A DNA stretch of 64,000 nucleotides from Comamonas testosteroni TK102 (GTDB lineage Bacteria > Pseudomonadota > Gammaproteobacteria > Burkholderiales > Burkholderiaceae_C): the NCBI RefSeq assembly GCF_000739375.1, contig NZ_CP006704.1:5952001-6016000 (forward strand). Direction: 5' to 3'. The translations under genes and the position numbers were made by a program. The notes beneath the pieces are model-generated. The model did no database searches. It was not told the origin of the DNA and worked only from the letters and a program-made list of their open reading frames with translations. This document shows, in pieces, positions 46,716-55,062 of this stretch. Numbering within the stretch: position 1 is the stretch's first letter; the number at the start of each line of letters is the position of its first letter.

Positions 46716-47693
46716 GTGAGAAGAAGATGTTTTGTGAGTGCCTTGGTGAGTGTGCCATTCGTCAGTCCTGCAACTGCTCAGGCAAAAAAATGGACCGAGT
46801 CTCTTGCTAGATTCGTCGTTCCTGCTGCACCAGGCGGAACACTTGACCAGTTGACCAGACTGCTTGCGACCGAAGTGGGCAAGCTCACCGGACAGCGAGT
46901 CATCGTAGAAAACCGCGCAGGCGGAGCTGGCGCACCAGCGCGTCAGTATGTTGCTACAGGTCCGTCTGATGGGACATTAATTTTCATGGGCCAAGTTCAC
47001 GAGATAACGCGTGCAGCCCTCGTGAATTCCGTGCCATATGCTATGACCAAAGAGCATTTCGAACCTGCGTCCATGATTGGAGAGGTTCCCAACGTTCTTG
47101 TAGTTAATTCCAAGTTGCCTGTGAAGTCCGTCAAAGACCTGCTTGACTGGGGCAAGCGCGAAGGCCGGGAGTTGAACTATGGGGTTGGGAGCATCGGGAA
47201 TCTTCAAAACCTTGCTGGGATTCTCTTTCAGCAACAGTCGGGCCTAGCCCTCAAGTCAATTCCTTACAAGGGCAGCGGGCCTGCAATCGTTGACCTCATT
47301 AGCGGTCAGATTGACCTTCTCTTTGAGACCTTACCAGCCACTCTCGCACATGTTGCATCGGGGAAGCTACGCGCTCTCGCAGTGACATCCGTAAAGCGCA
47401 ACCCTGCGCTCAAACATGTCCCGTCATTTACCGAATCTGGCTTCCCCAAGATGCAGATGACTACTTGGTATGGGGCCTTCCTCAGGACAGGTGTTAGTCA
47501 AGCAACTACTTCCCAAGTTGCAACGGCGATAAGCACGGCTCTTGCCTCCCCTGAGTTGACTACTGCATGGAGTCAAGCCGGAATGTTGCCCCCTCCTTAC
47601 GTGTCTGGAGAACGGTTTAGCGAGTTCGTAAGCACGGAAGAGAAGCGATGGAGCGACCTAGTCAAAGCCACTGGGGCGAAGGTCGATGAGTGA
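46716..47693 (+). CDS. Tripartite tricarboxylate transporter receptor (Bug/TctC family)
   Basis: 325 residues, third Bug receptor of the cassette. A GTG at 46716 behind AAGGAG starts a signal peptide (RRRCFVSALVSVPFVSPA); the frame also opens at a TTG overlapping the previous gene. Bug hallmarks: FVVPAAPGGTLDQLTRLLA, VIVENRAGGAGAPARQYV, KSIPYKGSGPAIVDLISGQ. It sits between the racemase-like and the decarboxylase genes, so its ligand is probably the operon's hydroxy acid. Confidence 0.93.
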   Translation: MRRRCFVSALVSVPFVSPATAQAKKWTESLARFVVPAAPGGTLDQLTRLLATEVGKLTGQRVIVENRAGGAGAPARQYVATGPSDGTLIFMGQVHEITRAALVNSVPYAMTKEHFEPASMIGEVPNVLVVNSKLPVKSVKDLLDWGKREGRELNYGVGSIGNLQNLAGILFQQQSGLALKSIPYKGSGPAIVDLISGQIDLLFETLPATLAHVASGKLRALAVTSVKRNPALKHVPSFTESGFPKMQMTTWYGAFLRTGVSQATTSQVATAISTALASPELTTAWSQAGMLPPPYVSGERFSEFVSTEEKRWSDLVKATGAKVDE

Positions 47694-47738
47694 GTCACGA
47701 CCAGACCGACCGACAAACAAAATCAGGAAGAGCAAGAA

Positions 47739-49310
47739 ATGGAATTGATAACAGTTCGTGACGCCGTCTACGACTTCATGCGCCAGTGCGGTGCCAACAA
47801 ATGGTTTGGCAATCCGGGGTCAACTGAGCTACCGATGCTCAAACATTTCCCTGATGATTTCGAGTACGTACTTGGCTTGCAAGAGGCAACTGTGGTTGGC
47901 ATGGCTGATGGCTATGCCCAAATTACAGGGCGAGCTGCTTTTGTAAATCTGCACTCAGCTGCCGGAATTGGCAATGCCATGGGCAATATTTATACAGCGT
48001 TCAAGAACCAGACTCCTATGGTGATTGTTGCTGGCCAGCAGTCCAGAGGCATACAACAGTTCGATGCCTATCTAAACTCAAAGCAAGCAAGTGAACTTCC
48101 GAAGCCCTACGTCAAATGGTCGATAGAGCCAGCCCGTGCCCAAGACGTGCCTGCGGCCATCGCCCGGGCTTACTACACAGCAATGCAGATTCCCCGAGGG
48201 CCCGTTCTAGTGTCTGTGCCAGCCGACGACTGGGATGAGCTCGCTAGTCACGTTCATCTGCGTGAGCTTTGCTCTGCGGTCAAGCCTGATTTGAGTGCCG
48301 TTCAAGCGCTTGCTGCTCGTCTTCGAGAAGCTCATCGACCTGCCCTTATTGTCGGCGCCGCTATTGACCGGGATGACGCCTGGGAACAGGCAGTGGCTGT
48401 TGCAGAACGATTGGGCGCAGCAGTTTTTGTCGCACCTTTGTCTTGCAGGTGTAGCTTCCCAGAAGACCATCCGAACTTTCAAGGCTTTCTACCTGGGGTG
48501 AGAGACCAGATTTGCCAGCGCCTGGAAGGTTACGACCAAATATTGATTGTGGGTGCTCCCGCCTTCACGTATCACGTCGATGGTGACGGCCCTCACATTC
48601 CGCCTACATCTCAGCTTTCGATGCTCACTGATGATGCAGAGATTGCCACCTGGGCGCCGGTCGGGGATGCTTTGATTTGCGGTATCAAGGGTGGTTTAGT
48701 TAGTCTGCTTGAGCAACTCGAAAAAACGTCAGCAATTGCCGTTCGAAAGAGGGCAGACCCAAGCGCTGTGGATGACGCCACCATGTCCGCGGCTTTAGTG
48801 ATGAAGAGTCTCGCCAAGGTTCGGCTACCCAATGACATCTTTGTAGAGGAAGCTCCAACAACACGCGTGGTCATCCATGAGCATCTTCCTATGCTTAAGC
48901 CTAGGAGCTTCTTCACCATGGCCAGCGGCGGGCTTGGATTCAGCATGCCTGCGGCTACGGGGATAGCGATGGGCTCGCCTGCCACCAGAGTGATAAACAT
49001 CGTCGGAGATGGCTCAGCAATGTATAGCCCTCAGGCCATCTGGACCGCCGTGCAACATCATCTGAACGTCAAGTTCCTCATCATCAACAATGGGCGCTAT
49101 GCCGCGCTCAAACGATTTGCAGGAGTACTGAAGTTCCCTGCAGATTCCAAGCTTGTAGGGACAGAGTTACCAGGCTTGGATTTTGTGAGCCTGGCGAAAA
49201 GCTATGGATGCCCTTCAATTCGCATTGAGACCACTGGAGAACTTGAGCGAGAACTAAAGGCAGCTATCGATGGTGACGGTCCAATGCTGCTAGAAATAGT
49301 GGTGCCTTGA
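47739..49310 (+). CDS. mdlC: Benzoylformate decarboxylase-like ThDP enzyme
   Basis: 523 residues, thiamine diphosphate enzyme that should decarboxylate an aryl-glyoxylate to the aromatic aldehyde. The active-site residues of Pseudomonas putida benzoylformate decarboxylase are matched with an offset of two: Ser28 in GNPGSTELP, Glu49 in LQEATVVGMADGYA, His72 in NLHSAAG, and a His in FTYHVDGDG. The ThDP motif GDGSAMYSPQAIWTA ... INNGRYAALKRF is complete. The upstream racemase-like and downstream mandelate-dehydrogenase-like genes support the assignment. The ring substituents of the real substrate are unknown. Confidence 0.9.
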   Translation: MELITVRDAVYDFMRQCGANKWFGNPGSTELPMLKHFPDDFEYVLGLQEATVVGMADGYAQITGRAAFVNLHSAAGIGNAMGNIYTAFKNQTPMVIVAGQQSRGIQQFDAYLNSKQASELPKPYVKWSIEPARAQDVPAAIARAYYTAMQIPRGPVLVSVPADDWDELASHVHLRELCSAVKPDLSAVQALAARLREAHRPALIVGAAIDRDDAWEQAVAVAERLGAAVFVAPLSCRCSFPEDHPNFQGFLPGVRDQICQRLEGYDQILIVGAPAFTYHVDGDGPHIPPTSQLSMLTDDAEIATWAPVGDALICGIKGGLVSLLEQLEKTSAIAVRKRADPSAVDDATMSAALVMKSLAKVRLPNDIFVEEAPTTRVVIHEHLPMLKPRSFFTMASGGLGFSMPAATGIAMGSPATRVINIVGDGSAMYSPQAIWTAVQHHLNVKFLIINNGRYAALKRFAGVLKFPADSKLVGTELPGLDFVSLAKSYGCPSIRIETTGELERELKAAIDGDGPMLLEIVVP

Positions 49311-50476
49311 TGCAGCAGCTTCGAAATATTTATGCGCTGTCAGACCTCGAGAGGTTGGCTCGGAAACGCCTTCCGAAGAGCCTCTTTACCTACATCGCTG
49401 CAGGAGCCGGCGACGGGACCGTGGTTTCAGCGAGTCGGCATGCCTTTGACTCCTACAAGTTGGTGCCGAAGGTTCTAACGAACGTATCAGAGCGAAACAA
49501 GCAAGTGACCCTATTTGGACGTCCATTCGATGCCCCGATAGGAGTGGCTCCGATGGGGATAGCCTCTCTTTGTCATTTCGATGGTGACCGGGCGCTTGCT
49601 AAGGCGGCAGCACGGCATAACTTGCCCTATGTTCTTAGTGGAGCCTCGACAACACCTCTCGAGGCCGTTCTAAAGGTAAATGACGCTACTTGGTTCCAAG
49701 CCTACCTGTCCTCCCGCTGGGAGCTAACAGCTCCATTGCTCGACAGGTTGAGTACATCTGGAGTGAAAACCTTGGTCATAACGGTTGATGTTCCAGTGGC
49801 AGCTATTCGAGAGGCTGAGCGCAGAGCGGGATTCAGTGTCCCCTTGAAGGTTAGCCCGAAGCTAGCCATAGATGCACTAATGCATCCAAGGTGGCTGCTC
49901 GGCTCGCTCGGAAGGAGTCTGCTAAAGCAAGGCGTTCCTCATTTTGAAAACATAGGAGCTGGCCGCAGTGGGCCGGTGTTTTCTACCAGTGTTGACCATC
50001 GAGCGAGTCGTGCTGAATTCACTTGGGACCATATCAAGCAAATACGCGAATACTGGAAAGGAAACCTTGTACTGAAAGGTATCTTGCGTACGGAAGATGC
50101 GCTGCGAGCTGAGTCCATCGGCGTTGACGGCCTGATTGTTTCGAACCATGGAGGGCGTCAACTCGGTGGTTGCGTTACTCCAATGGAAGTATTGGCTCAG
50201 ATAGTGAGTGCAGCTCCAAACCTCACGGTGATGGTCGATGGCGGTGTGCGACGAGGAGTGGATGTTCTAAAAGCCTTAGCGCTCGGTGCCAAATGTGCAT
50301 TCATCGGCCGACCTGTTATGTACGGATTGGCAAGTCATGGCTCAACTGGGGCTAGCCATGCTCTTGAGGTACTGAAACGGGAAATCGACATTGATATGGC
50401 ACTAGTGGGATGTAGCGAAACCCACTCAATTGACCATAGCTTCATACTTAATCCCACCCAAGCAGGGGCTCCCTAG
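49307..50476 (+). CDS. FMN-dependent alpha-hydroxy acid dehydrogenase ((S)-mandelate dehydrogenase-like)
   Basis: 389 residues. FMN enzyme that oxidises an (S)-2-hydroxy acid to the keto acid. The catalytic His-Gly-Gly-Arg is in IVSNHGGRQL (about 278-287), with VDGGVRRGVDVLKALALGA for the phosphate of FMN. The N-terminal active-site region reads YIAAGAGDG where relatives have YIDGGAEDE. A central LLGSLGRSLLKQG-type segment (about 200-213) could be the membrane-binding loop of MdlB. It overlaps the decarboxylase stop by 4 bp (ATGA), so the two enzymes are made together: hydroxy acid to keto acid to aldehyde. Confidence 0.9.
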   Translation: MMQQLRNIYALSDLERLARKRLPKSLFTYIAAGAGDGTVVSASRHAFDSYKLVPKVLTNVSERNKQVTLFGRPFDAPIGVAPMGIASLCHFDGDRALAKAAARHNLPYVLSGASTTPLEAVLKVNDATWFQAYLSSRWELTAPLLDRLSTSGVKTLVITVDVPVAAIREAERRAGFSVPLKVSPKLAIDALMHPRWLLGSLGRSLLKQGVPHFENIGAGRSGPVFSTSVDHRASRAEFTWDHIKQIREYWKGNLVLKGILRTEDALRAESIGVDGLIVSNHGGRQLGGCVTPMEVLAQIVSAAPNLTVMVDGGVRRGVDVLKALALGAKCAFIGRPVMYGLASHGSTGASHALEVLKREIDIDMALVGCSETHSIDHSFILNPTQAGAP

Positions 50477-50501
50477 CACTGCCTTTGAGCACAATTCACT
50501 T

Positions 50502-50600
50502 ATGAGAATTTCAGAGTGCAAGGGAGCAATATTGGATGCACTAATGGCCGCGCGCTGCCCAGTCCGGCCACGAATTCACGACAAGCTAGATTTCGCATGA
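50502..50600 (+). pseudogene. Fragment homologous to the start of the Fic-like gene
   Basis: A 32-codon frame starting MRISECKGAILDAL and containing CPVRPR. It matches the first 30 codons of the Fic-like gene at 34302 (MSISERKEAILNAV ... SPVRP). DNA similarity starts about 12 bases before the ATG (ACAATT...) and fades after CGGCCA. It ends in a stop and overlaps the 3' end of the HAD gene, so it is a relic. It lies 16.2 kb from its relative in the same direction, directly after the metabolic cassette. Confidence 0.8.
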
Positions 50601-51115
50601 TGGGGCCGCGAACTCCTTAGCCTCCTGGACTGCTCTCCAAGCCTCACTGAGAGCTCAGTGACAGTCTTCGGATTTGAGAGCCCTTGGCTCCCGTTCGATA
50701 GCACCAGATGGTTTGAGGCTGCGCCAAGCCACCCTTCATCGTCGTCATCCAATGCGACCCAGTTGGTTGCCGAGCGGCGTGTGGCGTCGGCCAATACTTG
50801 GGCACCTCGGGTCATCGCATCAAACTCGAACTTGTTCATTGCACTGTGGAACGTTGCTCCAATCACCCTCGAGCGCAAAGCTTCTGGAAGATAGGCCCTG
50901 GCCTGGGAATAGCTCAACACTCGCACCCAGGAAGTGGACAGGACGATGGCGACATCAGGGTACGGTGCCAGAGCTTCAACAAGGACCTCTGCGTACTCAA
51001 ACAAGCTGTGGCCAGCATGCTCAAGACCAAAGTACATCCCGCCCCTTGGGTGCCGGTAGACCGGCTCCGGGTGCAGGACTCCGTCATAGTCTAGGTACAG
51101 AATGGTCTTTGACAT
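50576..51115 (-). CDS. HAD-fold protein (Swiss-army-knife HAD type)
   Basis: About 179 residues. The HAD nucleophile motif is ILYLDYDGVLHPEP near the N-terminus, motif II is VLSTSWVRV, and the acidic motif IV is WVALDDDDEGW. This small form without a cap resembles HAD domains linked to RNA-repair Swiss-army-knife proteins, thought to act as nucleotide or RNA-end phosphatases. The start is at MSKTILYLDYDG (51115). It is the last of three tandem HAD genes. Function unproven. Confidence 0.8.
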   Translation of the reverse strand: MSKTILYLDYDGVLHPEPVYRHPRGGMYFGLEHAGHSLFEYAEVLVEALAPYPDVAIVLSTSWVRVLSYSQARAYLPEALRSRVIGATFHSAMNKFEFDAMTRGAQVLADATRRSATNWVALDDDDEGWLGAASNHLVLSNGSQGLSNPKTVTELSVRLGEQSRRLRSSRPHHAKSSLS

Positions 51116-51178
51116 GTTTGCCTGGCTTGCTGGTACGTCAGCAGGCATAGAGGTGCGCCATCTGAAATGCAGCGGATT

Positions 51179-51736
51179 TCACCGTTTAGAACTTAAACCT
51201 CGCAGCGCAAAGGCACGCCTAAGGCTTAGAAGCTCGTCTTTCTGGAAGCCAACGCCTTCCTGGCAAAGGACGACGAATTGACGCCGCTCGCGCGTCCAAG
51301 TATCAAACCCGGTGCCGGAGAGCCCATCATCGAGCACTGCCCACGAGTGAGCATTGTCTGGATGCTGCTCAAGCCAATTGTTGATTTCAACAGCCCGATG
51401 CGCCCGCCTCGAGACTTGAGGCGTCGTCCAATCTTGGTGCATGCCCTGTACGACAAAGCCAAGACCGCCCAGCTCGAGCGTCTTCTCCAAGAGGTCTTTG
51501 TCAAAAAACCAGCGCCAACTTGTGGAGAGCACATACCGCGGAGAGAACTCTTCATGCACCAGCCTAAGGTGCGACACAGCAGGAGTATCGAATAGCTTGG
51601 TCCACAGTTCATCCCCAGCACGAAGGGGTAGGCCTTCTCGAGCTGCTTGTGCCAAAACGGTTAATGCGTCATAGCCGCCGAATGGGTTGTTAAGGCAAAT
51701 GACGTCATCGAAGTCCAGGAAGAGGATGGGACTCAT
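51179..51736 (-). CDS. HAD-fold protein, second of three
   Basis: 185 residues. Motif I is ILFLDFDDVICLN, motif II VLSTSWRWFF and motif IV WAVLDDGLSG. Motif I has Asp where the neighbours have Gly (FDD versus FDG/YDG), but both catalytic aspartates remain. The start overlaps the stop of the third HAD gene by 4 bp. Paralogous to but well diverged from both neighbours, so the trio is old or was collected piecemeal. Confidence 0.8.
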   Translation of the reverse strand: MSPILFLDFDDVICLNNPFGGYDALTVLAQAAREGLPLRAGDELWTKLFDTPAVSHLRLVHEEFSPRYVLSTSWRWFFDKDLLEKTLELGGLGFVVQGMHQDWTTPQVSRRAHRAVEINNWLEQHPDNAHSWAVLDDGLSGTGFDTWTRERRQFVVLCQEGVGFQKDELLSLRRAFALRGLSSKR

Positions 51737-52320
51737 ACGGGCTCGGCTCGCTTCTGCTCATTGCCGAGGGATTGGCCTTCGCCCGCAGTCACACAGGCAG
51801 TGCGCCGGCTCATCCAGTCACGAAGCTTCTGCTGGACGCTCACGTCCGATATCCCAGTCTCGCTCTCACAGAGTATCAACGTGGGCCAAGACTCTGGCGG
51901 CCCCGGGAAGAACTTGGGTTTGTCGTCGAGCACAGCATAGTCAGTGATGGCGTTGTGCTCCAGCCAGGCACGAATGGCGACGTCTCGTCCTATATGTGGG
52001 TTGCCGACGGAACCTCCGTACCATCGGGCAATGGGGGCGAGGAGCTCTCCCAGCTGGGCGTCATTCAAGAAGATGCGCCAGGAACTGCTGACAACCACCG
52101 CGATATCCGCATGCTTCTGCAGCAGGCCCGCGAGGATGCCAAGGTGCTGGAAGGTAGCCGGCCATCCTGCCTGAATTTCATGCGGCTCCAGTGGAGGCTT
52201 CGCTCCTGTAATAGCTCGAGGGGGATGCAAGACTCCATCAAAGTCTAAAAAAATGACACGACTGCATCGCTTCGCAAGCGATGGCGCAAGCTTGTTAGGT
52301 CCGTACTTTGATGAATTCAT
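51733..52320 (-). CDS. HAD-fold protein, first of three
   Basis: About 195 residues. Motif I is VIFLDFDGVLHPPR, motif II VVSSSWRIFL, and motif IV YAVLDDKPKFF. First gene of the leftward HAD operon; start ATG at 52320 or GTG at 52329. The C-terminal tail (about 175-195) is polar and probably disordered. Confidence 0.8.
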   Translation of the reverse strand: MNSSKYGPNKLAPSLAKRCSRVIFLDFDGVLHPPRAITGAKPPLEPHEIQAGWPATFQHLGILAGLLQKHADIAVVVSSSWRIFLNDAQLGELLAPIARWYGGSVGNPHIGRDVAIRAWLEHNAITDYAVLDDKPKFFPGPPESWPTLILCESETGISDVSVQQKLRDWMSRRTACVTAGEGQSLGNEQKRAEPV

Positions 52321-52399
52321 CTCGACCACTCAAAAGGACAACCACTTGTGTATGACACGTCGTTGGCAAGCAACTCGGCACCAGTTGACTCGAAATAGA

Positions 52400-52864
52400 C
52401 TAATTTCGTGAGCCCCGCTTCGCAGAAGAAGCGGTAATTTCAAGCAATGGCACCCAGTCTTCCCCCTCGGTCTTCAAGACGGGCTTCATGGTGTGACCAT
52501 CGAGATACGTGTCTACAGCTCCTGACATCTTTAGGACCAACTTTTCGCCGTAGCGTCCGGAGCGAACCCATACCTCCTCTATGGACTGCGTGGCCAAGTT
52601 AGTCTGCTGTTTGGCATAGGTAACGCAATGAAGCGCAACGACGCGACAAGGCTCCTGTGTATCTCGAAGCTTGCGGAGCGCTTCTACGTCGGCAAACATA
52701 GCCGTCACTCTCTCTGAAGCCGGCTCACCTTCGGGCTGGACAGTTGCAATGAACATAGGCGCAGCACCGTCTTTGATAACGCTTCCCCAGTACCCACCAC
52801 CTTTAGGAAAAAGAACCTTCTGATGCGGATAGGGGACCTGGTTTTCGGGTAAGCAAAGAAACAT
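52400..52864 (-). CDS. Hypothetical protein
   Basis: 154 residues, not recognised. Predicted soluble and beta-rich, without membrane segments or Cys clusters. It begins MFLCLPENQVPYPHQKVLFP. It lies 80 bp upstream of the HAD trio in the same direction, so it may belong to their transcript. Divergent from an XRE regulator. Codon use and length speak for a real gene. Confidence 0.6.
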   Translation of the reverse strand: MFLCLPENQVPYPHQKVLFPKGGGYWGSVIKDGAAPMFIATVQPEGEPASERVTAMFADVEALRKLRDTQEPCRVVALHCVTYAKQQTNLATQSIEEVWVRSGRYGEKLVLKMSGAVDTYLDGHTMKPVLKTEGEDWVPLLEITASSAKRGSRN

Positions 52865-53031
52865 GAAATTCCATCTATCTAAGCTTCAATTGTGCCATGT
52901 ATGTCGTACTCGATTTCGTCAACTCTAGATTGAATGTTCTTTATTAGAGCGTTGTCTACTTATCCGTTATTCAAATAGAAGTGCGCTAATGGACAGTCGA
53001 CTTGAAATAGGTCTTCTAACATGATGTCGGC

Positions 53032-53280
53032 ATGTATATCCCGAAGCTCCCAAAGCAGAAAACGGCAGTCCCGACAAAGGAGCTACTCGCGAAGAATCTG
53101 GTGCGTCTACGCGCTGAGCGAAAGATGTCTCAAGAGGACCTCAGCTACATGGCTGGGTTGAGCAGAACTGTAGTCAGCCACATTGAGCGACAAACACGCA
53201 ACGTCACCCTTGAAACGCTGGAGGCCCTCGCAGCAGGCCTCGGTATCCCTGTGCGCGAGCTGTTTGACGAGTCCAACTAG
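53032..53280 (+). CDS. XRE-family helix-turn-helix regulator
   Basis: 82 residues, almost entirely a Cro/C1-type domain: LVRLRAERKMSQEDLSYMAG, LSRTVVSHIER and TLETLEALAAGLGIPVREL. Stand-alone proteins of this kind often control defence or modification genes. It is divergent from the hypothetical/HAD operon, with 167 bases between that could hold its operator. Confidence 0.88.
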   Translation: MYIPKLPKQKTAVPTKELLAKNLVRLRAERKMSQEDLSYMAGLSRTVVSHIERQTRNVTLETLEALAAGLGIPVRELFDESN

Positions 53281-53685
53281 TACTTTTGGTCGCCCGGGCG
53301 CTTCGGCCGCGCGACATATCGCAATAGAACGTTAAAACAGACGGTGAGCCGTGCACTGCGTATTTCGGTCGAACTGACCACCTGTGCCGATTGTGGCTGG
53401 CCAGGCTGCTGGTCGTAAACTACTGAGTTCGGCCAGAAGTGCAGGCGCTGCTACTCAATGACCAGCATTCCGCGAAGAGATGACCGGTCTGCTTGTACTG
53501 ACCACCGGCAGCAATCGACCCGAAGCAGACGCTCTCGCTGTTGGGGAAGTCAGCCTGAGAGCGGTCATTGAATCAAGCCAAAGAGAGCCGCCAGCGCAGG
53601 TGATGCTGATGGTGAGATGCCTAGATAAGGTGAAACAGGCATGGTCAAAAAGCTCGCTTCTGGAACTGACGACTCTGGTGAAGAA
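53281..53685. other. Intergenic stretch, nothing recognised
   Basis: 405 bases between the XRE gene and the 3' end of the next leftward gene. A plus-strand frame (53480-53827) overlaps the antisense of a better-supported gene and has no recognisable content. Confidence 0.4.
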
Positions 53686-54699
53686 TCAACCGCGGATATG
53701 GTCGACTTCCCTGTACACAGTCAGCCGAACGAAGCTGATTCCGGGAGGTTCGTCTTCGTACAGTACGGTGGTGAAAGGGGAGATGGGTGGCATGTCAGCA
53801 TCCATCAAGCTCAAAAATGAAGAGTAGTGATGGATGTGAGACCTGTGGATTCGGTGCCCAGCGTATGCATGTGGCACCGGAAGTGGCGGGCCACCTAGCA
53901 GTGAGGGAGGTTTCTCATACTTTCCGAGCAAGTCGTAAACCATCCTTGACCATTCGCAGGCAGACGGGGCAATCACAGGCTTGCCTTGTGTTGCCGCAAG
54001 GCCCATGTCTTCGATAACCTGTGACAAACGCCTTACCGAACCTAGCTTCACCTCCGTGCGCCGGCGCGGCCAACCGACCGAAAGAGGGGAAAAAAGACAA
54101 AGTTTGCGCCATTGAGAGAGGCTCTTTGGCATCATCAGATAGCGGGCGCAGTCCTCCATTCCTGCGTAGTTAGAAGATGCACCTGGTTTGAATTGATAGC
54201 TCCCGATACGGTTCGTGCGCTTGGTGTCGCGATAGAGCTCCAGTGCTGCGCGCGTGTCGGGGCACTCAAGTAGGTTGCGTTCCTTCGTTGTGCTTGGGCC
54301 GCCTAGCAGGACGTCCTGCTGGTTAGCCAACTTGCCTTGCAGGAGTAGGCCTCGCCGTGTGACAAGTTTGTTCGCAAGGTCACGTTCGTCCACAAGATAC
54401 AGAAGGTCGGCCAACTCGCAGTTCACGGTCTTCCCAGACACCGTCGTGCCGCTTGCTTGGGGCGTTCCGTCAATCCACACCGATTCGACCGCAGCACGCA
54501 CTGGGATACCTGCGTCGGCGTAGGCCGTCGCAACGCGGTAGGCAAGGTAGTCGAGGGTGTTGTGGCAATGCAACCGCGCAAGGGCGGCTCGCTCCAAGGA
54601 CCTAAGCTTGTTGGTCTTCTTGTAATTCTCGACATGGTGCCAAAATGCCCACTCGTCAGGCCAACCTAGTTGGCCCCGCCTCATCCCTCGCTTCGCCAT
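53686..54699 (-). CDS. Hypothetical protein
   Basis: 337 residues, not recognised. Basic N-terminus (MAKRGMRRGQLGWPDEWAFW), a helical region with many Arg/Leu, and a C-terminal part with HRIHRSHIHHYSSFL. No membrane segment, P-loop or clear nuclease motif is visible. The start has GGAG 8 bases upstream. It lies between the XRE regulator and the Lamassu-like genes in the same direction as the latter, with a 363-bp gap, so it might be an accessory of that system or a separate gene. It may start a family of its own. Confidence 0.6.
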   Translation of the reverse strand: MAKRGMRRGQLGWPDEWAFWHHVENYKKTNKLRSLERAALARLHCHNTLDYLAYRVATAYADAGIPVRAAVESVWIDGTPQASGTTVSGKTVNCELADLLYLVDERDLANKLVTRRGLLLQGKLANQQDVLLGGPSTTKERNLLECPDTRAALELYRDTKRTNRIGSYQFKPGASSNYAGMEDCARYLMMPKSLSQWRKLCLFSPLSVGWPRRRTEVKLGSVRRLSQVIEDMGLAATQGKPVIAPSACEWSRMVYDLLGKYEKPPSLLGGPPLPVPHAYAGHRIHRSHIHHYSSFLSLMDADMPPISPFTTVLYEDEPPGISFVRLTVYREVDHIRG

Positions 54700-55062
54700 T
54701 TCTATCTCCTTGTTGTCAATTGGTTCGGCGCTCTGAGCCTATGACCGCCATGTTGCTTGTCATATGAAAGCCGAAGAAAGCGTGCTATCTCCTATTCAAC
54801 AAAGCAGTGCGCGTCGACTTCGAATTCATCCATGCTAAGTATCTCAGCGGCTTACCCTGAAGCCACCACTTGCCACCGACTACTATTGGCCAAACTCAGT
54901 CGGTCACGACCAGCAGCCTGGTCAGTCACAGCCGGCACACGCGGTCAGTGCGACCGGAATACGCAAGAAGCGAATATTCGAACAAAGCCCTGATGTCATA
55001 CACGCTTAAGCCAGTTCCGCCGTTCTGAGAGACAAGGTGCCTAAGCTGCAGGATAAGAACCG
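54700..55062. other. Intergenic stretch, nothing recognised
   Basis: 363 bases between two leftward genes. No gene or strong hairpin was seen. Confidence 0.4.

Noticed and set aside
53480..53827. Plus-strand frame of 115 codons
   Set aside because: Overlaps the 3' end of a better-supported minus-strand gene and lacks any domain.
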